The notes: generated by a model from the sequence alone, not told the origin. Positions 15,967-24,231 are shown, numbered from the stretch's first letter. The stretch is 35,097 bases of DNA from Eggerthellaceae bacterium (GCA_017434045.1 JAFRGA010000053.1:1-35097), one strand, 5' to 3'. Program-made: numbers and translations.

Positions 15967-16635
15967 ATGAATGCGAAAATGAAACGGCGCTTGGTTGCGG
16001 TGACAGGTATCATCGTCATCGTGCTCATCGCGGTCCTAGCCGTAGTGGGCGGCAATTCGGCTGCACGCACGGTTAGCGTTGCCGAGGCGATCGAGGTGCA
16101 AGACGACGCAAAGATCAAGGTCGAGGGGAATGTGGTCGAGAACTCGTTTTCCATCGATGGCGACGTGCTCGTATTCAAGATTTACGACAAGCAGAACGAT
16201 TCGCTGGCCGAGCACCAGCTTGAGGTGCGTTACGACGGAGGCGTTTCGGCTACGTTTGGAAACGACGTGACCGCTCAATGTACGGGCAAGAAGGATGCTG
16301 GGGGCGTGCTGAACTGCTCGGAGCTCGTGACCAAGTGCCCGTCGAAGTACGAAAGCGGCGTGGACGCCCTGACGGTGCCGGATCTGCTTGGATACGGCCA
16401 GAAGGTCGTCGATAAGCCGGTGAAGGTCGTTGGCACCGTCAAGACCGGCACGTTGGCTGGCGTGGACGCGGCCGAGCGCTTCGTGATCGTGGACGAGGGC
16501 AAGGGCGATGAGCTGCATGTCAAGTACGCTGGGGCCCTGTCGGACGATGCAGGCGAAGGGGCGACCGTCGTGTTGACCGGCTCAATAGGTTCCGACGGCC
16601 TGTTCACGGCAACCAATGTGTCATTGGAGGGCTAA
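15967..16635 (+). CDS. ccmE: CcmE, Cys-type heme chaperone with extra C-terminal domain
   Basis: A 222-residue protein with one N-terminal membrane span (about residues 8-28) and an extracytoplasmic OB-fold domain. CcmE accepts heme from CcmABCD, binds it covalently and passes it to the CcmF-containing lyase. Classical CcmE uses His in an HXXXY motif; here the equivalent is CPSKY at residues 124-128, the Cys-type variant known from some sulfate reducers and archaea. After it the protein continues for about 90 residues with a second OB-like pattern (KPVKVVGTVKTG, AERFVIVDEG, EGATVVLTGSIGSDGLF), which ordinary CcmE lacks. A GAGGCGG site precedes the ATG. It is separated from ccmF by 326 bp holding a large palindrome, so it may be transcribed separately or be subject to partial termination. 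Confidence 0.87.
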   Translation: MNAKMKRRLVAVTGIIVIVLIAVLAVVGGNSAARTVSVAEAIEVQDDAKIKVEGNVVENSFSIDGDVLVFKIYDKQNDSLAEHQLEVRYDGGVSATFGNDVTAQCTGKKDAGGVLNCSELVTKCPSKYESGVDALTVPDLLGYGQKVVDKPVKVVGTVKTGTLAGVDAAERFVIVDEGKGDELHVKYAGALSDDAGEGATVVLTGSIGSDGLFTATNVSLEG

Positions 16636-16961
16636 AGGCGCACGCCATTGAAGGGGGACAGTTGTGCATGGCAGCATGACGGGGGGACGGTTCTCGTGTC
16701 ATGCGCGACAGACATGACACGAGAACCGTCCCACCGTCATGTGGTCCCCCTGTCATGCTGCCATGTCAATCCCCCTTCAATGGCGGGTTGGCGACATCAA
16801 GGCGGTTCCCTGGAAACTGGCATCTAACCAAAGGGTCCGTTAGCGCGTTTGTCGGTAGTGACCTGAAACGATTTGATACAAGTGTGTATTGGATTACTTT
16901 TTTCGGGTAAGTTATCATTATTGCCTGTATTTGCTTGAATCCAACTGCGTAAAGGAAAAAC
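16636..16961 (+). other. 326-bp intergenic region between ccmE and ccmF
   Basis: Holds the nested palindrome at 16643-16785, then about 175 bp of AT-richer DNA. A weak promoter candidate for ccmF is TTGGAT followed 18 bases later by TATCAT around 16890-16920. A good AAAGGA ribosome binding site precedes ccmF. No small gene was seen. Confidence 0.5.
16643..16785. repeat. 143-bp nested palindrome between ccmE and ccmF
   Basis: Three concentric pairs of arms are visible. Outer 16-bp arms are 16643-16658 and 16770-16785 (CGCCATTGAAGGGGGA and complement). Middle 14-bp arms are 16667-16680 and 16752-16765 (CATGGCAGCATGAC). Inner 20-bp arms are 16684-16703 and 16713-16732, around a 9-base loop. The arms are perfect, and the joints between them are short unpaired stretches. 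It starts seven bases after the ccmE stop. It looks like a non-autonomous palindromic element or composite REP-like sequence; no transposase is nearby. Confidence 0.9.
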
Positions 16962-19130
16962 ATGGCCACCGTTGGCTTCGCGTTCCTCGCTATCGGCTTT
17001 GCCGCGGCAATTGCAGCGGCGACGTTGCTGTTAGCGGGCCATGTTTCCAAAAAGGCTGCCCTTTCCCGTATAGGCCGCATTTCGGTGCTCGCTGCCACGG
17101 TGGCGCTTCTCGTCTGCTGCCTCGTACTCGTCGTATGCTTCATGACCGGCGACGTCTCGATTCAGTACGTCCTCGAGGAACGCTCGTTATCCACCGATTC
17201 GCTGGCGTGGCTCTACAAGCTGTCGGGCTTGTGGGCTGGTCGCTCGGGCTCTCTTCTGTTCTGGACCTTCCTCATCGCATTGTTCGGCGCCCTCATCCTC
17301 GCGCGTTCGGGGTTGACCGTTTTCAAGGAGAAAACCGGGGGGAAAGGCCCCGACAGTTCACGTGCCTACCAGTTGGACAATCTTGCCATGGCCGTCGTGT
17401 CGGTTGTCGCTGCCGTGTTCTGCGGGGTGCTCCTGTTCTCGGAGGGCAGCATGCCCTTCACGCCCACGCCGTCCAATTACTTCGACGCGGATGGGAATCT
17501 GACGGCAATCGCGTCCACGTACTCGATGAACCAGCTGCTCGAGCATTGGGCCATGGCTATCCACCCGCCTCTGCTGTTCGTGGGCTATGCGGGCTTGACC
17601 GTGCCTTTTGCCTATGCCATGGCGACGCTCATCGCGAATGACGCATCCAAGCTGTGGGTGGAGCGCGCCACGCGCTTCGTGTTGGCGAGCTGGCTGTTCT
17701 TGGGCGCGGGTATCGGCCTTGGCGCCGTGTGGGCCTACGTCGTGCTCGGCTGGGGCGGCTACTGGGGTTGGGATCCGGTGGAAAACGCCAGCTTGCTCTC
17801 ATGGCTCGTCTGCGTGGCGCTCGTGCACACGTTCACGGTTTACCGGCAGCGTGGTGCGTTCAAGCGCTGGGCGGTCATGTGCGCGTGCTTGGCGTTCACG
17901 TTCGTCATCGTGGCCACGTTCATCACGCGTTCGGGCATCGTGCAATCGGTGCACGCCTTCGCGGGAGACCCGGTTTCGCTCGTGCTGTTCGGCGGGCTCA
18001 TCGCGGTGTCTATCGTTGTGCCCTTGATCGCCATCGTTGTGCGATGGAAGCTGTTCGGCTCCGACACCGAGGGTGGCGACGATGTCGAGAACATGCTGTC
18101 GAAAGATGCGGCGTACTACTTCAACAACGTCATCATGATAGTGTTCACGCTCCTGCTCACCTACATGACGCTGACTTCGGCCCTGCCCAAGTGGCTGCCG
18201 TTCGGGGGCGACTCGCTCGGCACGACGTCCTACGAGGCAATTGCGCGGCCGCTCGGCATTTTGTACCTGCTCATCCTGGCTATCTGCCCGCTTTTGGCTT
18301 GGGGGAAGACCGATCCGGGGAAGTTCCTGCGCCAGGCACGGATCCCAGGCGTATGCGCGGTCATCCTGTTCGCGCTTTTGGCGTTCTGGTGGGCGACGCA
18401 GTTCGTGCCGGTTTACGACGCCATGATGGCGAAGGGGAACGCCGCCTCGCAGGCCTTGCTCGAAGCGGGACCCGGCTGGTATTACAACGGCCTTGCGCTC
18501 GTCGGCCTGCTTGTGGCCAGCGTGCTGTTCTTCAACGCCCTGTTCATGTTCGTGCGTAACGTGAAGGTGCCAGGCAAGCGGGCGGCGGCCATCGGCGGAA
18601 GCTTCGCCCATATCGCCATGGGCGTCATCCTCGTGGGCCTCATCGGCTCGAACATGTACGTGTACGACCAGACGGGCTACATGGATTTCAATCCGGAAAC
18701 CAAGTCCGCCGAGCCTTTCAATGTACAGGAATACAGGCTGGAGTACGTGAGCGATTCGATCACAGACAATTCCGAGGTAAACAACACCGTCCTGTACGAG
18801 GTCGTGTTCGACGTGTACAAAAACGACCGCTATCTGGGCCAAGCGGCCCCGTCTATCCAGCTCGACGTGATGACGCAGCAGCAGAAGCTCAACGCGGCCG
18901 TCATCGGATCACCTGAGGAAGACCTGTTCGTCGTGTACCGCGGCGTCAACCAGAACGGTGATTTCTCGCTCGACGTGCGCGTGAACCAGTTCATCCTGTT
19001 CGTATGGGTGGGGTTCGGCATGCTGATGCTCGGCACGCTGTTCGCGCTCGTTGGCCGCAGGGCTCACAGACGTTCCGAAGATGAAGCGTCGAGCGTAACC
19101 TATTGCATTCCCCCCGATAAACAAGTATGA
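16962..19130 (+). CDS. ccmF: CcmF/NrfE-type cytochrome c heme lyase subunit
   Basis: A 722-residue polytopic membrane protein of the CcmF/CycK/NrfE family. The WWD heme-handling signature WGGYWGWDPVENAS lies at about residues 264-277. Before it are conserved blocks such as LWAGRSGSLLFWTF and HWAMAIHPPLLFVGY with a likely ligand His; after it come HTFTVYRQRGAFKRWA and FITRSGIVQSVHAF. About fourteen hydrophobic spans are seen, with a large extracytoplasmic segment near residues 590-690 before the last span. CcmF joins heme from CcmE to the CXXCH thiols of apocytochromes. An AAAGGA site fixes the start. It leads a tight set ccmF-ccmA-ccmB. Its clients probably include NrfA and NrfH in this window, but it cannot be told apart from a dedicated NrfE by sequence alone. 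Confidence 0.94.
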   Translation: MATVGFAFLAIGFAAAIAAATLLLAGHVSKKAALSRIGRISVLAATVALLVCCLVLVVCFMTGDVSIQYVLEERSLSTDSLAWLYKLSGLWAGRSGSLLFWTFLIALFGALILARSGLTVFKEKTGGKGPDSSRAYQLDNLAMAVVSVVAAVFCGVLLFSEGSMPFTPTPSNYFDADGNLTAIASTYSMNQLLEHWAMAIHPPLLFVGYAGLTVPFAYAMATLIANDASKLWVERATRFVLASWLFLGAGIGLGAVWAYVVLGWGGYWGWDPVENASLLSWLVCVALVHTFTVYRQRGAFKRWAVMCACLAFTFVIVATFITRSGIVQSVHAFAGDPVSLVLFGGLIAVSIVVPLIAIVVRWKLFGSDTEGGDDVENMLSKDAAYYFNNVIMIVFTLLLTYMTLTSALPKWLPFGGDSLGTTSYEAIARPLGILYLLILAICPLLAWGKTDPGKFLRQARIPGVCAVILFALLAFWWATQFVPVYDAMMAKGNAASQALLEAGPGWYYNGLALVGLLVASVLFFNALFMFVRNVKVPGKRAAAIGGSFAHIAMGVILVGLIGSNMYVYDQTGYMDFNPETKSAEPFNVQEYRLEYVSDSITDNSEVNNTVLYEVVFDVYKNDRYLGQAAPSIQLDVMTQQQKLNAAVIGSPEEDLFVVYRGVNQNGDFSLDVRVNQFILFVWVGFGMLMLGTLFALVGRRAHRRSEDEASSVTYCIPPDKQV

Positions 19131-19136
19131 GGCGTT

Positions 19137-19847
19137 ATGAACGCAGTTGAGGCGCACAACTTGACGAAGGCGTTCGGGACGCGCAAGGCGCTCGACGGGG
19201 TGTCCTTCGAGCTGCCCGAGGGTACGTTCCTCTCCATCTTCGGGCCGAACGGGGCGGGCAAGACCACGCTTCTGCGCGTCCTTTCCACCTTGGCACGACC
19301 GACGGCGGGTTCTGCGAGCATTTGCGGCATCGATTTGAAAGAGGATTCGGATGAGGCGCGTGGGCTCATCGGCATGATCTCGCATGCGTCTATGCTGTAC
19401 CCCGATTTGACGGCCGAGGAGAACCTGGTCCTGTTTGGCAAGTTATACGGGGTTGCCGACCCGCAGGCACGCGCATCGGAACTCCTCGAGGCCGTAGGGT
19501 TATCGCATAGGCGCCTTGACCAGGTGCGCACGTTTTCGCGCGGTATGACGCAACGCGTTTCCATTGCCCGCGCCTTGGTGCATGATCCCCGGGTCGTGTT
19601 CCTCGACGAGCCATACTCGGGGCTTGATCCGCATGCAGTCGACATATTCGACGAGCTCATCGCCTCCGTGCGAGGTGACCGCACCTTCATCATGGTGAGC
19701 CATGACCTTGCGAAGGGCTTCTCGATGTGCACCCATACACTCATGCTCGCGCGCGGCCGTGTCGTGGCCTTCGCACCGAAAGAGAAGCTCGACTACGATG
19801 AGTTCGCCGCGTTGTACCGCTCCACCGTCGGCATGGGGGTGGCGTGA
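19137..19847 (+). CDS. ccmA: CcmA, ATP-binding subunit of the heme-maturation ABC complex
   Basis: A 236-residue ABC ATPase. Walker A is GPNGAGKTT at residues 36-44, the Q-loop lies near GMISHASMLY, the signature segment reads TFSRGMTQRVSIARAL (FSRGM in place of LSGGQ), Walker B is VVFLDEPYSGLDP, and the switch His is in IMVSHD. With CcmB, CcmC and CcmD it drives release of holo-CcmE. It starts six bases after the ccmF stop with a GAGG site, and its stop overlaps the ccmB start by one base, indicating translational coupling. The identification rests on both the ATPase motifs and its fixed place between ccmF and ccmB. Confidence 0.93.
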   Translation: MNAVEAHNLTKAFGTRKALDGVSFELPEGTFLSIFGPNGAGKTTLLRVLSTLARPTAGSASICGIDLKEDSDEARGLIGMISHASMLYPDLTAEENLVLFGKLYGVADPQARASELLEAVGLSHRRLDQVRTFSRGMTQRVSIARALVHDPRVVFLDEPYSGLDPHAVDIFDELIASVRGDRTFIMVSHDLAKGFSMCTHTLMLARGRVVAFAPKEKLDYDEFAALYRSTVGMGVA

Positions 19848-20605
19848 TGGCGCGCCTGACGAGACAAATGAGACAAGGGGGCGGCCCCTTTGCCCCATCC
19901 GTGTCCAAGCCTTCCGCCTTCCAGCAGTACAAGACGCTTTTGGCGAAGGATTTGCGCCAGGAGTTCCGCACGCGCGAGATGCTCACGTCCATGGGTATCT
20001 ACGCGCTTCTCGTCATCATCGTGTACGGGGCAGCGCTTGCACTCACGGCGAACGGCCTCGATATCATGCGCATGGGCGGGGGCTTGCTCTGGGTGCTCAT
20101 CGTGTTCACGTCGCTTCTGGGATTGGGGCGGTCGTTTGCGCACGAGAAGGAGCAGGGCTGCATGGAGGGTATCATGCTCGTGCCCCTCGACCGTTCGGTG
20201 ATATTCCTGGCGAAGGCGACGGCTAACATCCTGTTCTTGCTTGCGGTCGAGATCATTGCGGTACCGCTGTTCTATTTCTTCTTCATGTCGGGCGAGCCGG
20301 TAGCGCCGACGTTCCCCGCAATCGTGGCACCGTTGCTCTTGGGCACCGTCGGCATGGCGGGCATCGGGACGATGCTTTCCACCATCACCATGAACACGCG
20401 TGCGAAGGACGTCATGCTTGCCGTGCTGTTCATCCCCCTGATCTATCCGCTGCTCTACGCTTGCGTCACGGCGACGACCGTCGCCATAACCGGCACCGAG
20501 TTCTGGATCGATTTCTTCGTCATGCCGCTCGTGCTCGCATGTGGCTACGATGTGGTGATGCTCTTGGTATGCTGGGTGCTGTACGATTTCGTCGTGAGCG
20601 CATAA
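19847..20605 (+). CDS. ccmB: CcmB, membrane subunit of the heme-maturation ABC complex
   Basis: A 252-residue membrane protein with about six spans. The family core begins KTLLAKDLRQEFRTREMLTSMG and continues through GRSFAHEKEQGCMEGIMLVPLDRS and AGIGTMLSTITMNTRAKDVML to a final hydrophobic end. Its ATG overlaps the ccmA stop by one base. The first 30 residues (MARLTRQMRQGGGPFAP and onward) are an extension not expected in CcmB; they are encoded across a 31-bp imperfect palindrome, so a repeat seems to have entered the 5' end and been tolerated in frame. A GTG one codon earlier is also possible. CcmB forms the permease-like part of CcmABCD, which acts with CcmE at the outer membrane face. Confidence 0.91.
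   Translation: MARLTRQMRQGGGPFAPSVSKPSAFQQYKTLLAKDLRQEFRTREMLTSMGIYALLVIIVYGAALALTANGLDIMRMGGGLLWVLIVFTSLLGLGRSFAHEKEQGCMEGIMLVPLDRSVIFLAKATANILFLLAVEIIAVPLFYFFFMSGEPVAPTFPAIVAPLLLGTVGMAGIGTMLSTITMNTRAKDVMLAVLFIPLIYPLLYACVTATTVAITGTEFWIDFFVMPLVLACGYDVVMLLVCWVLYDFVVSA
19868..19898. repeat. 31-bp imperfect palindrome inside the 5' end of ccmB
   Basis: Centred on G19883, 12 of 15 base pairs match (arms from ATGAGACAAGGGGGC). Its length equals the palindrome at the ahbC stop, and it has the same G-run/C-run layout. It encodes part of the unusual N-terminal extension of CcmB. Confidence 0.7.
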
Positions 20606-20608
20606 GAA

Positions 20609-20635
20609 GTGGAAAAGGGTCAGACCCTTTTCCAC
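20609..20635. repeat. 27-bp perfect palindrome between ccmB and ccmC
   Basis: GTGGAAAAGGGTC at 20609-20621 and GACCCTTTTCCAC at 20623-20635 are perfect complements around A20622. It starts three bases after the ccmB stop and ends 17 bases before the ccmC start, so the RNA hairpin lies between the two cistrons without covering the ccmC ribosome binding site. Confidence 0.9.
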
Positions 20636-20652
20636 ATAGTGAAGGAGTGCGT

Positions 20653-21414
20653 ATGTCAAAGGGGAAGGCGAGGGTGCCTGAAGCGGGTCAGTGGCCCGAT
20701 AGGCTGGCAATCCCGGCTCTCGCAGCGGGGACGGTGCTCACGTCCGCGGCGTTTCTGCTCGCGTTTCTGTATGCAGCGCCTGTCAACGGGGCGGCGCTCG
20801 ATGCGCCTGAGCTCGTGGGCGGCGTCATGGTGACGCACCAACAGCTGATCAGCCAGAAGATTTTCTATTTCCACATGCCGGTTGCCATCGTGTCGTTCGC
20901 GGCGCTCGCGTTCGCAGCGTATTACGGCATCCGGTACTTGTCGACGCGCGAGGCCCGATTCGACACCTGCTCTCGGGTGGCAATGGAGATTTCGCTGCTG
21001 TTCGTCGTCTTCACGATGGTCACGGGCGATTTGTGGACGCGCTTCGAATGGGGTGTCTGGTGGACGTGGGAGCCGCGCCTGACGACGTATCTCATACTCA
21101 TGCTCATCGTCATCGCGTACTTCGTCATGCGAAACGCCGTGGACGACCCCGAGCGTCGCGCTGTCTTCGCAAGCGTCATCAGCATCATCGCTCTCGTCGA
21201 CGTGCCCATCTGCTTCATGATCACACGCTTGATTCCCAGCAGCGTGCATCCGGTCATCACGCGCGAGGGAGGCATGGCGCCGGACATGGCATTGACCGTC
21301 GTCGTGGCCCTTGTAGGCATGATGCTGGTCGCGTTTGGCCTTTATCGCCTGCGTTTCCGGGAGGCACGCTTGGAAGAGCGCGTTCAGGCTTTGAAAGAAC
21401 AGCTGGACGGATAG
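20653..21414 (+). CDS. ccmC: CcmC, heme-handling membrane protein
   Basis: A 253-residue membrane protein with about six spans and the WWD heme signature WGVWWTWEPRLTTYLIL at about residues 132-148. Flanking histidines expected to hold heme are in FYFHMP (about residue 74) and SSVHPV (about residue 199). CcmC loads heme onto CcmE. The open frame runs back 64 codons into ccmB, but the ATG at 20653 has a GAAGGAG site and gives the normal family length. The C-terminus ends in a charged helix (RFREARLEERVQALKEQLDG). It is followed 48 bases later by ccmD. Confidence 0.93.
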   Translation: MSKGKARVPEAGQWPDRLAIPALAAGTVLTSAAFLLAFLYAAPVNGAALDAPELVGGVMVTHQQLISQKIFYFHMPVAIVSFAALAFAAYYGIRYLSTREARFDTCSRVAMEISLLFVVFTMVTGDLWTRFEWGVWWTWEPRLTTYLILMLIVIAYFVMRNAVDDPERRAVFASVISIIALVDVPICFMITRLIPSSVHPVITREGGMAPDMALTVVVALVGMMLVAFGLYRLRFREARLEERVQALKEQLDG

Positions 21415-21462
21415 GGCTGGATTTCAGACCGTACGATTTCCGTTTGTTGAAAGGATTGCGAA

Positions 21463-21654
21463 ATGAACCCGATTCTTGCCGATATCTACAGCACGGTCAT
21501 CCCGTCAGCCCTGTTCGTCATCGCCGCATACGTTCTCGTTTGGGCTGTTCTCCTCATCTACGTCATCAAGGTGGTGAGGGGCCTGAAGAAAACAGAAGAG
21601 CAGATAGCCGTTCTCGAGGAAGCGGTACGTGCAAGCCGGCCGCCCCAGGGTTAG
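21463..21654 (+). CDS. ccmD: CcmD-like small membrane protein
   Basis: A 63-residue protein with one membrane span (SALFVIAAYVLVWAVLLIYVI) followed by a basic turn and a charged helix (RGLKKTEEQIAVLEEAV), the standard CcmD layout. CcmD holds CcmC, CcmE and the CcmAB ATPase together. A GAAAGGA site precedes the ATG. Position directly after ccmC is the main support, since CcmD sequences are poorly conserved. The set here lacks recognisable ccmG, ccmH and ccmI; thiol reduction must be encoded elsewhere. Confidence 0.82.
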   Translation: MNPILADIYSTVIPSALFVIAAYVLVWAVLLIYVIKVVRGLKKTEEQIAVLEEAVRASRPPQG

Positions 21655-21723
21655 CCGGCCGCCTCAAGCTTAGCTGGTAGGATACAGGCCTTGCACAAGG
21701 GCTGCGCTTACGGTTTGCGAGCT

Positions 21724-22623
21724 TTACGAGAAGCGCTTACGCAAGCCTTTTGGCGAAGGGGCGGGTTCGTTCTGCTCGTCCTCACGCGTAGTTACGGATT
21801 CGTAGCCGATGATGAGTCCGCCCATGTCGGCATAATAGCTGCAGAGTCCGCCACAGGGTCGAATTGCCACGTCGGCCTGCGGATATGCCTCTGTAATCAG
21901 GTCGGCGAGCGCTTGCGCGGCTGTTTCGTTCAGGCAGTGGTCGATACGGACCTTCCCTCCATTGCAGCCTTGTTCTGCCATCTCGGTCACGATGGTCTTG
22001 AGCGTCCGTTTCTCGCCGCGGCATCGGTGAATGAGCTCGATCGTTCCCTCTAAGCTTGCATCGCCGATGATCCGGATGTTCAAGGCACCGACCAAGCGGG
22101 CGACGTGAGAGTTCACGCGCCCGTTGTTTGCGAGGTTGTTGAGAGATTGCAGCGCGTACAGGATGCGCGTGTGCTTGAGGGCCTCGTTGGTTTCCTCTAT
22201 GATCTCGTCGTATGTTTTCCCAGCGAGGATGCCGTCTTTCAGAGACTCGATGACCAGCTGCATGACAGGGCCGGTTGCCTTGCTGTCGAATACGTGAACG
22301 CGTGCTTCAGGATGGCTGGTCAAGTACATTTCGCGTGCCATCTCGGCGGATTCGAAGCTTGCCGACAATCCGCTGCTAATGGTGATGGCGAAAACCTCAT
22401 CGGCGCCTTCGAAAGCCGAGAGCCAGTCGTGCACGTTCGGGCACGATGTCGTTGAAGGGCCGGTATGCGTTTGCAGGTTTCTGACCATCTGGGTCACATC
22501 GGTTCCCAGTTCGTCAACGTACTCGTTGCTTCCGAACATTATTTTCAGAGGAACGGTTTTGTAGTCGATGTCCGACAAGGTCAGAAGATTGGACGAAGAG
22601 TCCGAGACCACTCGAATAGCCAT
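21724..22623 (-). CDS. DegV-family fatty-acid-binding protein
   Basis: A 299-residue cytosolic protein of the DegV (EDD fold) family. Marks are the start AIRVVSDSSSNL, the TSCPNVHDWLSAFE segment in the fatty-acid contact region, ITISSGLSASFESA, VHVFDSKATGPV and the GALNIRIIGDASLEG segment. DegV proteins bind a fatty acid and, as FakB, present it to the FakA kinase for phospholipid synthesis. No fakA is present in the window, so the partner is unknown. A frame opening at 22641 adds six residues, but the ATG at 22623 has a GGGGGGA site at good distance. It converges with ccmD and is unrelated to it. Confidence 0.9.
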   Translation of the reverse strand: MAIRVVSDSSSNLLTLSDIDYKTVPLKIMFGSNEYVDELGTDVTQMVRNLQTHTGPSTTSCPNVHDWLSAFEGADEVFAITISSGLSASFESAEMAREMYLTSHPEARVHVFDSKATGPVMQLVIESLKDGILAGKTYDEIIEETNEALKHTRILYALQSLNNLANNGRVNSHVARLVGALNIRIIGDASLEGTIELIHRCRGEKRTLKTIVTEMAEQGCNGGKVRIDHCLNETAAQALADLITEAYPQADVAIRPCGGLCSYYADMGGLIIGYESVTTREDEQNEPAPSPKGLRKRFS

Positions 22624-22751
22624 CAATCCCCCCAACAGCACTGCCTAAATCATGTTTCGTAGCATTATAGAGGGTTAGCGCGCATGAACAGGTGAGGCGT
22701 TTTCCGTCCATGGCTTCACCAGATGAATTCCCGCCCATCTGCTCGTCTGGC

Positions 22752-22794
22752 GAACTTGCGAACGAAAAGCGCGCCCCCTGTTCGCATCCTGTTC
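22752..22794 (-). terminator. Inverted repeat after the MocR-type gene
   Basis: TGCGAAC at 22757-22763 pairs with GTTCGCA at 22780-22786, and GAAC at 22752 can pair with GTTC at 22791. It lies just past the minus-strand stop at 22801. No T-tract was seen, so it is a weak call. Confidence 0.3.
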
Positions 22795-22800
22795 AGAGTT

Positions 22801-24231
22801 CTAGAAACCCCAAGCACGCGATAGCGCACGAATGCCGGGCTCGATATCGTTCTCGTCTATGCCCGCGAAACCCACGAGGACGTAGCGCCAGTCGTCGGGT
22901 GCGCAATCTTGCCAGTAACGGTTCGTCGGATACACGCGTACCCCTTCGGTTGCAGCTGCCGCGATGAGTTCCGTCTCTTTGCGGCCATCGTGGGTCTGAA
23001 GAAGAACGAACAAGCTTGTCGGGCCAGATAACACGTCTATTTCGGGGCCAAAGCAAGCCTTTACGGCATCGAGGAGCTTCTGGCGTTTTCGAATCATCGT
23101 TGTGCGCGCCTTGCGTATATGGGTCCGCCAGAGGCCTTCGTCCATGAACATCGCCATGGCCGCCTGCGTCTGCCAGGGTACTTGCGAATGGGAATCACGT
23201 TGTTCCTCTTGCCATTTGAGCATGAGCTGAGGGGGAAGGACGGCGTAGCTGAGGCTGATTGCCGGCGTAAATGAGTTCGAGAACGTGCCGATGGTTATGA
23301 CGTGGCCCGTTCGGTCGAATGTAGCCAACGAGGGCGTTCGGGCGATCCCCAGCTGGAATTCCCAGCCGTATTCGTCGTCGATGATGTACGCGCCTGTGCG
23401 TTGCGCCCACTCGACAAGCTCTTTTCGGAATTCGGGAGGCATAGGCCGATTCGTGGGAAACTGGCATGAGGGGGTGGTGAAGACGACTGAGGCGCCTTCA
23501 AGCTCCTTACGTGCATCTTCCCAGCTTGGAAATGGGTTAACGGAAAACGGCGATACCTCGAAACCAAGAGAGTGCAGCCGTTTGGCCACTTCGTCGTACC
23601 CCGGGTTCTCCAGGGCGAAGCGCGTTTCCGCTACCGGGAAAAGACAGGCGATGGCCGAAACGAGATCACGCGTGGTGGGCATTACGAGGATTTGCTCGTG
23701 GGTGCAGTTCAAACCGTATTCGCTGTTGAGGTATGAGGTGATTTGCTTGCGCAATTCGGGCAGCCCTTGCCGGTCATTGTAGAAGCAGGCCTTCTCGGCG
23801 CCCTTTATGAAGAACACTTCCCTGGACATGCGGGCCCAGGCAGTAAAGGGGAAAACAGTCCTGTCGATGGTGTCGTAGGCGAAGTCATAGGCGGGAACTT
23901 CGGCGTGCTGGCGGCATTCTTCCATCTGCTTGAGCTTTTCGAGGCTGTTGAGGTACTCAGGCGAGAACCGCTCCGATTGTTTTCCTTGGGTTGTGTCGAT
24001 TTCGCAGATAGTGAAGCCGCTCCCTCGACGGGCTTGGACATAGCCGAGCTCGGTTAGTTTTTGATAGGCCAGTTCGATAGTGGTATTGGAAACGCTGAGC
24101 GCGCGAGCGCACTCGCGTATGGATGGCAGCTTTTTCCCTGCAGGATACAACCCGCTTTCTATACCTTCGGCAATTTGCGTATAGACCTGTTGGTAAAACG
24201 GTTTTGGGCTGTTCCTGTCGATTGAGGGCAT
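22801..24231 (-). CDS. MocR/GabR-type regulator lacking the PLP lysine
   Basis: A 476-residue protein with an N-terminal GntR winged helix-turn-helix (about residues 11-78: FYQQVYTQIAEGIESGLYPAG, KLPSIRECARALSVSNTTIELAYQKL) and a large domain shaped like a fold-type I aminotransferase. Conserved aminotransferase pieces are ENPGYDEVAKRL, YIIDDEYGWEFQLG and the GTFSNSFTPAISLSYAVLP segment. In family members such as GabR and PdxR that segment reads FSK, with Lys forming the PLP Schiff base; here residue 319 is Asn (codon AAC). The protein may bind PLP non-covalently, bind another ligand, or have lost cofactor sensing. A GGGAG site supports the ATG. It diverges from nrfA and could regulate it, but nothing in the sequence proves that. 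Confidence 0.88.
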   Translation of the reverse strand: MPSIDRNSPKPFYQQVYTQIAEGIESGLYPAGKKLPSIRECARALSVSNTTIELAYQKLTELGYVQARRGSGFTICEIDTTQGKQSERFSPEYLNSLEKLKQMEECRQHAEVPAYDFAYDTIDRTVFPFTAWARMSREVFFIKGAEKACFYNDRQGLPELRKQITSYLNSEYGLNCTHEQILVMPTTRDLVSAIACLFPVAETRFALENPGYDEVAKRLHSLGFEVSPFSVNPFPSWEDARKELEGASVVFTTPSCQFPTNRPMPPEFRKELVEWAQRTGAYIIDDEYGWEFQLGIARTPSLATFDRTGHVITIGTFSNSFTPAISLSYAVLPPQLMLKWQEEQRDSHSQVPWQTQAAMAMFMDEGLWRTHIRKARTTMIRKRQKLLDAVKACFGPEIDVLSGPTSLFVLLQTHDGRKETELIAAAATEGVRVYPTNRYWQDCAPDDWRYVLVGFAGIDENDIEPGIRALSRAWGF

